64,000 bases of DNA from Puccinia triticina (taxonomy: Eukaryota > Basidiomycota > Pucciniomycetes > Pucciniales > Pucciniaceae): NCBI RefSeq assembly GCF_026914185.1, contig NC_070572.1:1612001-1676000 (forward strand). Reading direction: 5' to 3'. Numbering within the stretch: the first letter of the stretch is position 1; the number at the start of each line of letters is the position of its first letter. The notes below the pieces were generated by a model. The model saw nothing but the letters and a program-made list of their open reading frames with translations. It did no database searches and was not told where the DNA came from. A program made the position numbers and the translations under genes. Positions 45,355-58,000 of the stretch are shown here, piece after piece.

Positions 45355-47450
45355 CAACGGTGCAAGAGCTACGCTACACAAAGCGGCAGAGTAGCGAAAG
45401 CGTAGCGAATTTGGCCCTGTTTGCTACACTTTTAGTAGCGGGCTCAGCGCTCCACTTTTCGCTGATTTTTTTTTACGCGAAAAAACACAGGAAAATAGCG
45501 CGCTAATATTAGCGGCCAGTAGCGGCTTGGCGCTTTGCTTGCCGCTGACGGAGCGGCTTTTCGCTTTGCTAGCCGCTAAAGTAGCGGTAATAACGCTACT
45601 TTAGCAATTTATTTGGCGCTTATTTAGCAAGAGGGCGGCGGGCAGAGAAAAAGGAAAATATTTCATTGAAATCTAAGGTTTCCGTGTATATGTGTTGTGT
45701 GCCTACTACAAGATTCTCATGTATGGTATGTTTGGTGAAATGAGGGCAAATGAAGCAGAGCAGTCTTCATTTTGAAGGGATTTATGGAACTTCTTGTTGT
45801 TCTTGGCCGCGTCAAGAACGGCGATACAGTCATCGAATTCTCCCACAGCCCTGACCCCTTGACAAAGCCACAAGTGGCTGCTTATGCCCCTTTCAATTGT
45901 TCGGGGTGAAAGCGAGCCACATCCAGTTGTAGCAATGTCAGAAGCCGCTGAAAACGTTCGCTCAACACAGGCTGAGCTGCTCGCACATGTGAGGTAGTCC
46001 CTGGCAAGGGAGGCGAGGACAGGGAAGGATGGGGCCCTAGCCTGTAAACACAACAGGATTGGCAAAGATGAGTGTTAGTTCTAGAGGGTATAATCAGACA
46101 AAAAGTAGAGACAAGCAGACATGTACCTTCCACCAGAGCAAGACCTTCCCTTTGATACTGAGGGAGAGGCTTGTTTTGTGGTATTGTCTCAGTTCTTGTT
46201 CATCATTGTCGGGTCCAAGGTTGCTTGGGTAAAAATTGTATTCATCATTGTCGGGGGCCACGATTTGCGATGCTTCCTTGGTTGGCTTGAGCAACAGCTG
46301 GCCTTCTTTAAATTTTTGATTGAGGAGGTCTTGAACGGTTGCGAGATGTGAAGGGAATTTGTTAGTGAACAAAAGTAGCCTCCATGCAGGATGTAATACC
46401 GTGGCCATCAGTATAGGCTTGCACTGAAGAGCAAGATCTTGATATTTGGTGGCCACCTTGATCATCGGATCAAACATAGCTTCCAAGATGTTGCCTTGAC
46501 ATGCTGTCTTGAGCTGATCTAAGGTATTGAGAAGGCGGCTGTACTCGTAAAGGACCATCAAGGAAGAGGGTCCATCACCCTTCATTCGTTTGGTCAGTTC
46601 CAGGAATATCTGTCGTGGGTAAGTTAAAGAAAACGATCAACGTGAGTATCATAAATGCATCAATAAAAAAGCTGCGGAGTACCTTGAGAACGCTGTTCAA
46701 AACCTTGATGTTGTCCCAATCTCCAGATGAGAACTCATACCGTTTGAAAAAGTTCCCCCTACCGTTCTCACTTTTGTTGGCCAAGAGTTGATTCACAACC
46801 TAAAAGTACAACATCAAGTCTAAGACTCTTGATGGTCGGTCAATCTGACTGAAAGAAAGCATTCAACTTACTTTTCGCGCTCGGTATGCTCGATTCCTAC
46901 TCTTGTATGCAATATTCCATCGTATACCATAGCCTCCGATGATCCCTGGGCCATCATAGCCCAACTTATGCGCCCAGACTTGGAACTCTGCCTGTTTCGC
47001 AGGGGAACTAGCTATTCGGCGACATACATAGTCGATCTAGAAGGGATCAAGCAAAAGGTGCGAGTTGACTTAGCTTGATGAGACTGAAATGACATATGGA
47101 GACTGATTGGACCGACCTTTTTTAAAGTGGAACCAATACCACTTGTTGCGTACTTTGCTTTGGACTTCTTGCTACTACTAGTCACCCCGCCCCCGGAACT
47201 GTCTCGATCATCAACTTCAGATTTGGATTCTGCTTGCGACTCTTCATCAGATACATCTTTGGGATCAATTTCGTCCTCAGCTTCTGAAGCCTCGATGCCA
47301 TCATTGATCATCTCTCCCTCTTTGCTGATTGTTTCAAGGGTTGGGAAGTTTTTGGGTTTTTTTGAGTGGGGGGGACCATCGGCGGTGGAAAGCTTGATTG
47401 CAGCAAGGCCTGCACCACAAACTAAAGCAACAACGTGGCAAAAGCAGCGC

Positions 47451-48418
47451 TGTCAGCCTTAGAGTCATCACAGCTGACCTAAAAGCTGCCTGTTCTACCT
47501 TTGTTACATATAAATTACTTTATATCTTTTTCATCTTAAGAGATAACCTTGTTTTGACTTCATATTCTGTTTCCTCATGCAATTTTAACCCTAGTTACAA
47601 CTTATAAATTCCTTGTAACTATACTCCTTCCCTGAGTTACTGAGTTATGGCGCCCTTGCGCAGTTGTGACGTGTCAGCGCTACCAGGCGCGCCAAACCAC
47701 ATGTACATATGTAAATTACATAAGCAAACTGTGAAAATTTTCGTAGTCAGGATCCCCCTTGCCTGAGGCGGATCTACAGACTTCAGCACACCAGAACCAC
47801 CACCCAGATAACTCTAGGATCACCACCAAAGAGCCTACTATACTCCCAGTATACCTACCGTCACAGGCGCCTAGGATATTGACAGTAAGTAACCTCTTTC
47901 ACTGAACCTTGTTTATCTCAGAGGTACAACTCTGTGTCTTGCTGGATCTGCCTTTTCTTCTTGCTTTGCTTCCTCCTTGATCACAGGGCTGTCCCTCCAA
48001 ATCTATAGGCCTTTGCCTCCATCTTGATCACAGGGCTGTCCCTTCTTATCATCAGGCCTTTGCCTCAAAATCTAGGTTCAGGGCTGTCCCTCAGGTTTCC
48101 CATTAAGAACCTTGACTGTCCAGAGAGAAGTCTAAAAAACTGTGGCTGGATTAAACTTATCTAATCCAGATACCCTCCTGAGAGGAAGCTGTAGCACTTC
48201 TAGCACAGATTAGCAGCACTCTTCTGAAGAGTAGCATTGCCAGTGGACGTGCATTCCCACTAGAATAACCTAGTACTTCTCTTCTATCTTATCCTGCTTG
48301 GTTTCTTTCTCTCTCTTTCTCTTTTTCTCTTACAGTTGTATTTTCTTTATCCCAAGAAATCAAACTGTTGTCCCCCATTTCTTGTGTCCTGCTGTCACTA
48401 TAGAGACTCAGGCTCACA
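47451..48418 (+). repeat. Gypsy-1 5' LTR
   Basis: TGTCAGCC...GGCTCACA. The part from about 47960 to 48290 is a row of short hairpins: AGGGCTGTCCCT (three times), AGGCCTTTGCCT (twice), CTGGATTA/TAATCCAG, TCCTGAGAGGA, ACTCTTCTGAAGAGT. Confidence 0.96.
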
Positions 48419-48420
48419 AT

Positions 48421-48438
48421 TGGGGGCCTCATCGGGAA
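48421..48438 (+). other. Gypsy-1 primer-binding site
   Basis: TGGGGGCCTCATCGGGAA, two bases after the LTR. It resembles the tRNA-Pro type sites of other retroelements (TGGGGGCTCGTCC...), but the tRNA is not proven. Confidence 0.65.
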
Positions 48439-49176
48439 AATTACTCACCTTTTCATAATTCTAGACTGCTATAAAGCCAAAGGACTGATCCTCCTGACTA
48501 AATCAAACAAAAAACTCTTAAAAATTCGAAAAAATCACTTAAAAAATTTTCTACATATCCTACTAACGCTGAAAATCTTCTAAAATTATCCCAAATTGCT
48601 CTTATATTGATAAAATTCCTAACTGAACCCTTGAAAAATTTTTTTTACGTCCTGTGTACCCGTGAAAGTGCAGAATTGCGACTCCTCCGCGCCGCTATTC
48701 ATCCCTTCGTCGGACTTATCCTCCCCAGAACCCTCCATATCTTCGAATCAAGAGGAGATAGAGAAAAACGGAGTGCGCTCAAAAGATTCTCCGCCTTCTT
48801 ATCTATAATTGCCGAAGTTGACCGTAAAAAAATTCGTGACGGCGCAGACTAGCGCAGAAGACGAAAACTACGACGATAGAATAGTGACAAACCCGCGCAA
48901 CGGCAATCTTATCAGTAGCTTGTCGTGGACCCCTATTGCTATTGCAAGAGCACAAAAAACTCGTCGAAAGAAGACTGTTGCTCCCGTCAATATAGCCGAG
49001 TGGAATTCTAATTCCTCAGCGAAGTCAAGCGCAAAGGAAAATAAGAAAACAACCTCTTCTACTACGCGGAAAAGCAAGAGAATTTCTGCTAAAGCTAAAT
49101 CCTCAGGTACTTAACCTTTAAAAATCCTTATTCTTCTTTTCCTACTCGACTACCAACTTTCCTACACGTGCTCACC
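48439..49176 (+). other. Gypsy-1 5' leader
   Basis: Untranslated leader of about 740 nt. Two stop-free stretches (to 48852 and to 49114, the second Lys/Ser-rich) have no ATG start and are not called as genes. The base composition becomes more GC-rich towards the first start codon. Confidence 0.5.
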
Positions 49177-52100
49177 ATGCCTCCTCACCTTAGAAATGGC
49201 AGAGACCTCTCAGCAGAACAGCGCCTCCGCTACCGCCTCAGTCCAGCCGCCGAAGAAAGGCTTCGAAGAGCTAGAGTCAGCATTGCCGCCGCTCCAAGAG
49301 GATTTCCTCAAGTTCCCGGAGGAGGAGCCGCTTCCCCCAGACACAGGGATCCCTCCGGCGCTATACCAGGCGAGAGAGACATCAATAGCTCTAGCCTCGA
49401 ACAGGTCCACGCCGGTACCGCGCCCAGTAGACAGGGAACAAATGATCCCTACGGCGAATTATCCTCAGAAGGATCAACCGCCCTCCCAGCCTACCAACCC
49501 CGAGGGTATGAGGCCGAATGCCTCCCCCAGCTTAGCCCTCCTTCCGCCCATTCAGAACCCACGACGGGAAGAGTCTTCCGGCCCGATGGATCTGATCCCA
49601 GAAGAAATGGAGCTGACAGGCCTCATCAACCTCTTCAACGATCAATTCGACATGTTTGTCCGAGCGAGAGAGGCGCAGAACACGGCCTCGATGAAGAGAC
49701 TCCTCTCCCAAGCTTTGATGACGCAAGAAATGATTATAGAGCTGGTTGGGAGAGCAGACGCCATCCGTCTATGCCAAGAATGGATCCCCAACGAGGAGCT
49801 CCATCAATTGAATCAATCTCTAGCGCAACAGAACCCGGCAGATCAAACAATCCGCCACCATTCGCAGCTAGCCGTAGCGCCACACGCCAACTATCAACCA
49901 ATGATAGCCACGCCGACTCCGGAGCCTACGGGCTTACAGTACCGAGTACCAACGCAGGAGTTCCAGGGTCCTACCCCTTCCAACCGTCAGGAACTTCCAC
50001 AACCGCGTCCAGAAGGTCAGATTTACCACGGCCCTCAAATGCCGCAGCAACCACCGCCGCCGCCGCCGCCGCAAGCGCTCCAAGTGAGGCCAATACCAGC
50101 TTCTATACCGCGAGAGGTGGTTCAATTGTTCCGCCCCAGCCCTCATTATCAACCTGGCGGGGTCAATCCACCCCATTATCCTCACACGCAGCAAGGATAC
50201 GCAGACCACAACCCCCCTCATCCTCAAGACAATTGGAGAGGATCAGGGAGGAACTGGAGACGCCCCCAGGACGACACTCAGAGAGTACTAGAGATAGGAG
50301 AATACCTGATGAGAGCCACAAGAGGAGTGAGGAGAATCTATGGACGCGGGAGAGCCAGAGGGAGAGGCCCTTACTAGATGAATCTTTACCCAAAAGTTCC
50401 TTAAGTAGTGATTCACCACTAGGCCTCAGTTTAGATATTGATAATCTCTCTGATCCTTCAAATAGAGAATTTTTTCTCAATAACCTTAACTCTGAAATGT
50501 CTAGAAATGGTCCCTTTTTCCTAGAAGAAAAATTACAAGTCTTGTTCTCTAAATTTCTCTCTGAATTATCTGGTACTGTTGAAACCATTCCTGGTACTCT
50601 TCTTGAATCTTGTGTCAGCAATTTTAAAGATGTCCTGAATCATTCCATTCTTGATCTATTTAAAAATGAATTCATTCCATTTTTGCTTGATCAAATCTTG
50701 AACAACATAGGAGAAAGTGCCAGAGAGAAATCCACAGTGAATAACAATGTGTTAGAACAACTGAAGAAACACATAGATGATAAGTTTGAGACAGTTCAAG
50801 ATTTGATTCTGGTAAATGAATCACAATGTCATTCTAACATGGATACAATTGGCCAAAATCTGAAAGATTTTGAAGAGAAAGTGAGCAACAATCTTACTTC
50901 CATTGATAATCAGATCAATGACCTTCATGCCAATGAACACAACAGGTTTGAACAATCTAAGAGAAGATTCAGTGACATATCTTCTGTAGTAAACACCGTG
51001 AGCTCAAAGCTGGATTCCGTGTTAATACCAGATGACAGAGACCAACCCCCTCATCTCTTGTACAATAATCCCTTCCAGAATGTCCACCATGAGCAACAAC
51101 AGGAACACAGACCAACTCCTCCTGTTCCTACTCCTGAACCACAGAGACCACCAAGAGATCACTTTCCTAAGCCTGCTAGCAATACTCCTGATACTAAGAC
51201 CCAAGAGGAATTCCCCTACATTGATCATGGAGCTATAGACTTTGAAATGAGGAAAGAACTGTGGAAAGGTATCCCCAAAAATGGAGACTGGGAGAAATTC
51301 TCTGGAGAATTGCCTTACAATCATGAACTTTGGATTAAAAATACTGATATCCTGGTTAGAGACTACTTGATGCTGGATAACATGATAATCAGTAGATTAA
51401 CAATCTTGTTAACTGACACTGCAAGGAATTGGTACCTAGGCATCAGAGATGAGTATGGAAACAAATCTTGGGCTTGGTGGAAGAATGCCATCAGAAATAA
51501 GTTTGGCACTGAGAACTGGAAATGGAAAATGCAACAAGAGTTTGAGAATGATCACTTTGCCTATGATGGGAGGAAAATCCATAAATGGTTTGGTAATCAG
51601 AGAGAAAGACTGAAAGCTTATCAACCTGAACTCAGTCAGTACCTTATTTGTGAGAAGATCTTAAAGCAGTGCCCTCCAAACCTGGAGCATGCTATTAAAA
51701 GCAGATACAAAAGAGATGCCACTGAAATGAGTTTTGAGGATATGGTTATAATTGCTGAAGAGGTCATAGACAGAGTCATGAAAAAGAACAAGCCTGTGAC
51801 AAATAATTATAACACTCCAAACAGATCCCAATGGAGAAGCAATCCTGCCCCTGAGAAAACTGATAAGCCAACTGACTCCTCTGCCAAAAAGAATCCTGTC
51901 TCTGCCCCTGAGAAAGAAAAACTTATATGCCATTTCTGTAAACAAACTGGTCACTTCTCCAGGGAATGCCCTAAGAAGAAGAACAGAATCAATAATGTAG
52001 GAATGGATGATGATGATGATCCCAAGAGTGACAATGGAGAAGACCAAGGTGAACCACACAAGTCTGAATCAGAACTAGATGAAGAAGAAGAGAACCATAG

Positions 52101-55100
52101 AACCAATCACATGATTCTTGCCATGGACAATGGAAATGGTGCCCATTATGATCCCTTAGTTGATTTTGACTTTGGAACACATGCTGTAGAGTGTGAGATA
52201 AACCAAGACTTCTCCATTGCTGAAATTCAAGCTGAAACTCATCAACCTCAGACCTGGGATAAATCCTGCCAGTCTTCCCACATAGAAGATGCTAGACTGA
52301 TGAAATGTAAGCCTGATAGAGGAAAAGCTCATCTTACTGGAAAAGCAAATCTTACTACTGTCCTCATTGAATCCAGAGAACAATCATGTCTTCTTGATAG
52401 TGGAGCTTCTTGCTCAATCATCAGCAACAAATTGCTAGACTCTATATTACCAGAATGGGAAAACAAGCTCATGCCAATTAACCATGCTAAATTTCACAGC
52501 TGTAGTGACCAATTACAGCCAATGGGCATAATAGAAATGGCCTTAATTTTTCCTCACACTAAAGGTTCTATTAGAATTCTAGCAGAATTTGTAGTCATGA
52601 AAAATGCAAGAATTAACTATCTTATCCTTGGAAATGATTACATGTCTCTTTATGGCTTTGACATCACAAACAGCAAAGAGAGATTCTTTACCATTGGAAA
52701 TGAGAACAAGAGGAAGAAATTCAGCTTTAAGTCTCATCATCTGGAGAAAATGAGCCCTTCTAATGAAATCTCTGCTGTAAAGAAGTCCCATCCTCAACTG
52801 CAGAAATTTATTACAGAAGAACTCTGTGAAGCCAAATTCAGTGATAAGTTGACTATTGAGCAAAAGGAGAAGCTATTTGAAGTCCTCTACAATAACAACC
52901 TTGCCTTCTCCAACACCAATCAGCCCCTTGGTGCCATTAAGGGTCATGAAGTCCATATCAAGTTGACAACTGAGAGACCCTACCCTCCTCTCCTCAGAAG
53001 ACCTCCTTATCCTGCCAGCCCCAAAAGCAGAGAAGCTCTTGAGCAACACATTGAAGAGCTAGTAAACCTGAATGTTCTAAGAAAAGTTGGTCATAATGAG
53101 GTAGTTGAGATCACTACTCCTGTGATCATTGCCTGGCACAATGGAAAGTCCAGAATGGTAGGAGACTTCAGAGCTTTGAATTCCTATACTGCTTCAGACA
53201 GGTATCCCATTCCTAAGATCAGTGAGACTCTGAACAACCTGGCTAAAGCTAAGTACCTGACTAGCATGGATGTACTCAAAGGTTTTCACCAGAATGTCAT
53301 TGCAGAAGATTCCAGACATCTACTCAGGATTATTATGCACAAAGGAATCTATGAGTACCTGAGAATGCCCTTTGGGATCAAGAATGCCCCCTCCCATTTC
53401 CAGAGAATGATGGACATTGAATTCAGAAAAGAAATTGATGAGAAGTGGGTCATTATCTACATTGATGATATCATCATTATGTCCAACACTTGGGAGGAAC
53501 ACCTCAATAGGATAGACAGGATCTTGAAAGTTGTTATCAACATGAGCATGAAAATCTCCTTGAAGAAGTGTAACTTTGGATTTGATCAGATCAAAGCTCT
53601 AGGTCATCTTGTGTCTGGTATTACCATAGGAATAGACCAGAATAAAGTAGCTGCTGTTCTCCAAAAACCTGTACCTAGTAGTAGGAAAGAAATGCAATCA
53701 TTTCTTGGTTTTGCTGGCTACTACAGACAACACATTGAGAAGTTTGCAGAGATAGCAAAACCTCTGACTGAACTGACAAGGATTGATGTCATATATGAGA
53801 TGACTCATCATAGAATAGTAGCCTACAACTTGTTAAAAGAGAAACTGACCACAGCTCCATTGCTACTGTTTCCTGACTGGGCCCATCCCTTCACACTATA
53901 TGTAGATGCTAGCATGACTGGTCTAGGTGCTGCTTTACATCAAGTCCAAGTCATTGATGGAGTGAGAAAAGAAGGACCCATTGTTTTCATATCAAGACAA
54001 CTGAAAGACAGTGAAACAAGATATGGTGCTAGTCAACTTGAATGCTTATGTCTGGTCTGGGCCCTGGAAAAACTCCATTACTACTTAGATGGTAGTGTCT
54101 TTCATGTTGTAACAGACTGCACAGCTTTGAGATCACTACTGAACATGAAGACTCCCAATAGACATATGCTCAGGTGGCAGATTGCTATTCAGGAATACAG
54201 AGGCAATATGACCATAATCCACAGAGATGGGAATATTCACAAGAATGCTGATGGACTGAGCAGATGGGCTCTGCCAAATGATCCTAGTAACCCTGCTTAT
54301 GACCCAGAAGACAAGGATGATGATAGATTCCCCATCATGGGCATACATGTCTCTACTTTCAAGAATGAGTTCTTTGACTCAGTGAGAGAAGGCTACAAGC
54401 AAGACAAGAACACTACTATATTGTCTGAACTTTTGTTGAAAGATGCTAAAGATGCCCAGCTGAAAAATTCCTTACAAGATCCTTGGAGAAAGCTATATGA
54501 TGAAGGGAGATTCTCTATATTTGATGGCCTCATCTACTTCAGAGAGAAACACAACTCTGTCCTAGTCCTAGCTGACAAAGAAAGTATCAACACCATCTTG
54601 CATGAATGCCATGACAGTGTCTACTCAGGTCATCTTTCTGAAGACAGGACTTTAGAAAAAGTAGCTGATACTGCTTGGTGGGCTAACTGGAAACAAGACA
54701 CTGGTGAATACTGCTCTTCCTGTGATAGATGCCAGAAAGCAAATAAAGCCACAGGCAAAAGATTTGGACTGCTCATGAAAATTGAGGAACCTTCAAAACC
54801 ATGGGATGTTATTAACATGGATTGGGTAACTTCCTTGTCCCCTGGAGGAGCTGCTAGTTTCAATGCTTGTCTGGTAATAGTGGACAGATACTCCAAGACC
54901 CCTATATTTGTACCCTGCTTCAAAGATGACTCTGCCATGGACACTGCCATACTGTTTTGGAACAGAGTAATGCCTAGGACTGGCATACCCAGAATCATCA
55001 TCTCTGATAGAGACCCTAAGTTCACATCTGAATTCTGGACTGGTTTACATAGTATGCTGGGAACAAAACTCTCCTTCTCCACAGCTTACCACCCTCAGAC

Positions 55101-55932
55101 TGATGGATTAGCTGAGAGGATGATTCAAACACTTGAAGATATGATCAGGAGGTTTTGTGCATATGGTCTAGAATTCAAAGACAATGATGGTTACACTCAT
55201 GATTGGGTTTCACTTCTACCAATCCTTGAACTAGCATATTGCACCAGCATACATTCAACCACTGGAAAACCTCCTGCCATCCTGGAAAAAGGCTGGATCC
55301 CAAACCTTCCCAGGAATTTCTTGAAGCAAGACTCTGTAGACATTCATCCTACTGCTCTTGCCTATGGAAAGATCTTTGAGAAAGCTAGAAAACATGCTGA
55401 GCAATGCATAACAGAAGCTACATCTTACAACAAAGAGAGATGGGACAAGAGTCACAAAGAACCATCTTTTAAAATTGGTGATAAAGTCCTAATATCCACA
55501 GCAAACTTCAACAACCTGTCTGGCCCTAAGAAGATGAGAGACTCCTTCACTGGACCATTCCTTGTGAAAGCTTTACATGGGAAGAATGCTGTAGAAGTGA
55601 TACTGACTGAAGAGTTCAGCAGGAAACATCCAACATTTCCTGTCAGCTTGGTGAAACCATACAGAGACCCCAATCCAGATAAGTTCCCCTTGAGACAGAA
55701 AATCAAAGTTGTCATTCCCCCTATGGATAAGACCCCTCAGAGTAAAGTCATACAAAAGATTCTCAGAGACAAGAGATTGAGAGTGGAGAACAGAGATGTT
55801 ATGATGTACTTAGCTAGATACAAAGGTATGAGTGCTGATCATGATGAATGGCTCCTAGAGAAAGACATTCGAGACTCTGCTATACTTCTCAGGAAATTCA
55901 GAAGTGAGAAGAGGTCTAACCCTGTGGTTTAA
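49177..55932 (+). CDS. Gypsy-1 Gag-Pol polyprotein
   Basis: About 2,250 residues from ATG 49177 ([17 protein letters not shown]). Residues 1-400: Ser/Arg/Pro-rich, likely disordered, overprinted by another frame. About 410-620: coiled-coil-like. Then a capsid-like Gag ([38 protein letters not shown]), CCHC knuckle at 918 ([14 protein letters not shown]), protease DSGAS at 1074, RT with YIDD at 1428, RNase H with VDAS near 1577, integrase HHCC from 1809 and a D,D35E triad at 1882, 1944 and 1980. Near 2195-2240 is a chromodomain-like end ([20 protein letters not shown]), which in chromoviruses directs integration to heterochromatin. Gag and Pol share one frame, so no frameshift is needed. No defect seen. 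Confidence 0.95.
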   Translation: MPPHLRNGRDLSAEQRLRYRLSPAAEERLRRARVSIAAAPRGFPQVPGGGAASPRHRDPSGAIPGERDINSSSLEQVHAGTAPSRQGTNDPYGELSSEGSTALPAYQPRGYEAECLPQLSPPSAHSEPTTGRVFRPDGSDPRRNGADRPHQPLQRSIRHVCPSERGAEHGLDEETPLPSFDDARNDYRAGWESRRHPSMPRMDPQRGAPSIESISSATEPGRSNNPPPFAASRSATRQLSTNDSHADSGAYGLTVPSTNAGVPGSYPFQPSGTSTTASRRSDLPRPSNAAATTAAAAAASAPSEANTSFYTARGGSIVPPQPSLSTWRGQSTPLSSHAARIRRPQPPSSSRQLERIREELETPPGRHSESTRDRRIPDESHKRSEENLWTRESQRERPLLDESLPKSSLSSDSPLGLSLDIDNLSDPSNREFFLNNLNSEMSRNGPFFLEEKLQVLFSKFLSELSGTVETIPGTLLESCVSNFKDVLNHSILDLFKNEFIPFLLDQILNNIGESAREKSTVNNNVLEQLKKHIDDKFETVQDLILVNESQCHSNMDTIGQNLKDFEEKVSNNLTSIDNQINDLHANEHNRFEQSKRRFSDISSVVNTVSSKLDSVLIPDDRDQPPHLLYNNPFQNVHHEQQQEHRPTPPVPTPEPQRPPRDHFPKPASNTPDTKTQEEFPYIDHGAIDFEMRKELWKGIPKNGDWEKFSGELPYNHELWIKNTDILVRDYLMLDNMIISRLTILLTDTARNWYLGIRDEYGNKSWAWWKNAIRNKFGTENWKWKMQQEFENDHFAYDGRKIHKWFGNQRERLKAYQPELSQYLICEKILKQCPPNLEHAIKSRYKRDATEMSFEDMVIIAEEVIDRVMKKNKPVTNNYNTPNRSQWRSNPAPEKTDKPTDSSAKKNPVSAPEKEKLICHFCKQTGHFSRECPKKKNRINNVGMDDDDDPKSDNGEDQGEPHKSESELDEEEENHRTNHMILAMDNGNGAHYDPLVDFDFGTHAVECEINQDFSIAEIQAETHQPQTWDKSCQSSHIEDARLMKCKPDRGKAHLTGKANLTTVLIESREQSCLLDSGASCSIISNKLLDSILPEWENKLMPINHAKFHSCSDQLQPMGIIEMALIFPHTKGSIRILAEFVVMKNARINYLILGNDYMSLYGFDITNSKERFFTIGNENKRKKFSFKSHHLEKMSPSNEISAVKKSHPQLQKFITEELCEAKFSDKLTIEQKEKLFEVLYNNNLAFSNTNQPLGAIKGHEVHIKLTTERPYPPLLRRPPYPASPKSREALEQHIEELVNLNVLRKVGHNEVVEITTPVIIAWHNGKSRMVGDFRALNSYTASDRYPIPKISETLNNLAKAKYLTSMDVLKGFHQNVIAEDSRHLLRIIMHKGIYEYLRMPFGIKNAPSHFQRMMDIEFRKEIDEKWVIIYIDDIIIMSNTWEEHLNRIDRILKVVINMSMKISLKKCNFGFDQIKALGHLVSGITIGIDQNKVAAVLQKPVPSSRKEMQSFLGFAGYYRQHIEKFAEIAKPLTELTRIDVIYEMTHHRIVAYNLLKEKLTTAPLLLFPDWAHPFTLYVDASMTGLGAALHQVQVIDGVRKEGPIVFISRQLKDSETRYGASQLECLCLVWALEKLHYYLDGSVFHVVTDCTALRSLLNMKTPNRHMLRWQIAIQEYRGNMTIIHRDGNIHKNADGLSRWALPNDPSNPAYDPEDKDDDRFPIMGIHVSTFKNEFFDSVREGYKQDKNTTILSELLLKDAKDAQLKNSLQDPWRKLYDEGRFSIFDGLIYFREKHNSVLVLADKESINTILHECHDSVYSGHLSEDRTLEKVADTAWWANWKQDTGEYCSSCDRCQKANKATGKRFGLLMKIEEPSKPWDVINMDWVTSLSPGGAASFNACLVIVDRYSKTPIFVPCFKDDSAMDTAILFWNRVMPRTGIPRIIISDRDPKFTSEFWTGLHSMLGTKLSFSTAYHPQTDGLAERMIQTLEDMIRRFCAYGLEFKDNDGYTHDWVSLLPILELAYCTSIHSTTGKPPAILEKGWIPNLPRNFLKQDSVDIHPTALAYGKIFEKARKHAEQCITEATSYNKERWDKSHKEPSFKIGDKVLISTANFNNLSGPKKMRDSFTGPFLVKALHGKNAVEVILTEEFSRKHPTFPVSLVKPYRDPNPDKFPLRQKIKVVIPPMDKTPQSKVIQKILRDKRLRVENRDVMMYLARYKGMSADHDEWLLEKDIRDSAILLRKFRSEKRSNPVV
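49196..50377 (+). CDS. Overprinted 393-residue ORF in Gypsy-1
   Basis: A second frame, +1 relative to Gag-Pol, from ATG 49196 to TAG 50377, entirely inside the polyprotein. Its ATG is 19 nt after the Gag ATG and has an A at -3 and G at +4, so leaky scanning could express both. The product has an acidic start ([20 protein letters not shown]), a likely helical middle ([40 protein letters not shown]), a Pro/Gln-rich region and a basic Gly/Arg end ([12 protein letters not shown]) typical of RNA binding. It looks more like a folded protein than the overlapping Gag segment. No family recognised. A long chance ORF in GC-rich DNA is the alternative. Confidence 0.6.
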   Translation: MAETSQQNSASATASVQPPKKGFEELESALPPLQEDFLKFPEEEPLPPDTGIPPALYQARETSIALASNRSTPVPRPVDREQMIPTANYPQKDQPPSQPTNPEGMRPNASPSLALLPPIQNPRREESSGPMDLIPEEMELTGLINLFNDQFDMFVRAREAQNTASMKRLLSQALMTQEMIIELVGRADAIRLCQEWIPNEELHQLNQSLAQQNPADQTIRHHSQLAVAPHANYQPMIATPTPEPTGLQYRVPTQEFQGPTPSNRQELPQPRPEGQIYHGPQMPQQPPPPPPPQALQVRPIPASIPREVVQLFRPSPHYQPGGVNPPHYPHTQQGYADHNPPHPQDNWRGSGRNWRRPQDDTQRVLEIGEYLMRATRGVRRIYGRGRARGRGPY

Positions 55933-55969
55933 TTTCTTATAGAAATTCAACCCTTTTGGTGGTAGGGAA

Positions 55970-56937
55970 TGTCAGCCTTAGAGTCATCACAGCTGACCTA
56001 AAAGCTGCCTGTTCTACCTTTGTTACATATAAATTACTTTATATCTTTTTCATCTTAAGAGATAACCTTGTTTTGACTTCATATTCTGTTTCCTCATGCA
56101 ATTTTAACCCTAGTTACAACTTATAAATTCCTTGTAACTATACTCCTTCCCTGAGTTACTGAGTTATGGCGCCCTTGCGCAGTTGTGACGTGTCAGCGCT
56201 ACCAGGCGCGCCAAACCACATGTACATATGTAAATTACATAAGCAAACTGTGAAAATTTTCGTAGTCAGGATCCCCCTTGCCTGAGGCGGATCTACAGAC
56301 TTCAGCACACCAGAACCACCACCCAGATAACTCTAGGATCACCACCAAAGAGCCTACTATACTCCCAGTATACCTACCGTCACAGGCGCCTAGGATATTG
56401 ACAGTAAGTAACCTCTTTCACTGAACCTTGTTTATCTCAGAGGTACAACTCTGTGTCTTGCTGGATCTGCCTTTTCTTCTTGCTTTGCTTCCTCCTTGAT
56501 CACAGGGCTGTCCCTCCAAATCTATAGGCCTTTGCCTCCATCTTGATCACAGGGCTGTCCCTTCTTATCATCAGGCCTTTGCCTCAAAATCTAGGTTCAG
56601 GGCTGTCCCTCAGGTTTCCCATTAAGAACCTTGACTGTCCAGAGAGAAGTCTAAAAAACTGTGGCTGGATTAAACTTATCTAATCCAGATACCCTCCTGA
56701 GAGGAAGCTGTAGCACTTCTAGCACAGATTAGCAGCACTCTTCTGAAGAGTAGCATTGCCAGTGGACGTGCATTCCCACTAGAATAACCTAGTACTTCTC
56801 TTCTATCTTATCCTGCTTGGTTTCTTTCTCTCTCTTTCTCTTTTTCTCTTACAGTTGTATTTTCTTTATCCCAAGAAATCAAACTGTTGTCCCCCATTTC
56901 TTGTGTCCTGCTGTCACTATAGAGACTCAGGCTCACA
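55970..56937 (+). repeat. Gypsy-1 3' LTR
   Basis: Same length and, as far as I can see, the same sequence as 47451-48418. Directly followed by the target duplication AGCGC. Confidence 0.96.
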
Positions 56938-57099
56938 AGCGCTGGTGGCTCACCGAAGGGTCCCAGGTAGTTCCATCGTGCTGTTTGATCAGCTTTGATA
57001 ACTCCTTCACCATGGTGAAGTTGTTTGAACCTGAATCAGTCGTCTTCGAAAGGATGTAAACAAGAAAAAAACCGTAAAGTGAGCTTATTGAAGATTTAG

Positions 57100-57895
57100 A
57101 AACGTTTGCGGTCGGTGTGGTACGCAAAAATGTGGAAAAATCAAAAGTTTTTCTCATGTACATACAGAAGGCCTCAAGATACCATCCATTGGACACCATA
57201 AATGGACTCCATGGCTAAAGTAACCCCTAGTCCCCCCTGGAAGCATCACTGAAGCCCCACTACACTGGAAGTTAGACCCTTTGGACAACCTGTAGCACCC
57301 AGTCAACCACCTGTCAGGTGCCTCAAGACACATTCCCTGCACCATTCTATCCCCACTACATATATTGGTTTGGGTTTGTTTGTTGTGTACATGACATCAT
57401 GCAGCACTGCCCCTGCAGGCTGTGCCCCTTCAACTGAATGGTTCCCCACATTCTAGTTCCTTCTAACTCCACTTTGTTTGGTCTTATTACATCACATGAT
57501 CATTCCCTGCACAGCTTATGCGCCCCTTGCATGAACTATGACATCATTTGGCACAGCCCCTCCTCATGTATGCACCCCTTGCATAAATTGTACACAGCCA
57601 CTCCCTCTTAACTCCCTCATGTTGTACAGCCCAGGCCAGCTAAAATACCTCCCTCAGGGGCTTCCCTGGAGCCAAAATCCCTCACATTTGTCTATATAAG
57701 GAGCTCTCTCCCCCCCATTTGTAGTTCCTCAGTTTATTACTCATCAAGTTTTATACTCACCCATCACCCAAAACACTTACGTACCCACTCAACCCTCTTA
57801 CTTACATATAACAACCCTTACATACTGAATAACAACCTTTTTATACTGTGTCACAAGAAACTTATCTTGAGCTAACCACTCCTATCACTTATTAA

Positions 57896-57926
<31 letters not shown>

Positions 57927-58000
57927 AGCTGGTAGTATAGAAGGGCAGAGCTTGCACCTCCTTCATCCCCTTCTCCATTCAGCAAAAGGGTTTCACAACC
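57100..58000 (+). other. LTR-like insertion in a transposase intron
   Basis: TATATAAG at 57693-57700 followed by a C/T-rich stretch, inside an intron far longer than its neighbours. It probably is a solo LTR or LTR fragment, but ends and target duplication were not resolved. Confidence 0.4.

Larger units (their letters stand above)
47451..56937 (+). mobile_element. Gypsy-1, young intact chromodomain LTR retrotransposon
   Basis: Two 968-bp LTRs that look identical base for base, and a perfect 5-bp duplication AGCGC (47446-47450 and 56938-56942). The primer-binding site, a polypurine tract (GGTGGTAGGGAA, before 55970) and a complete polyprotein are in place. It is inserted in a coding exon of the hAT transposase. 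Everything visible suits an element that moved very recently and may still be active. Confidence 0.96.

Noticed and set aside
48607..49114. Two small frames in the Gypsy-1 leader, including a Lys/Ser-rich 101-codon stretch.
   Set aside because: Neither begins with ATG and no motif is seen.
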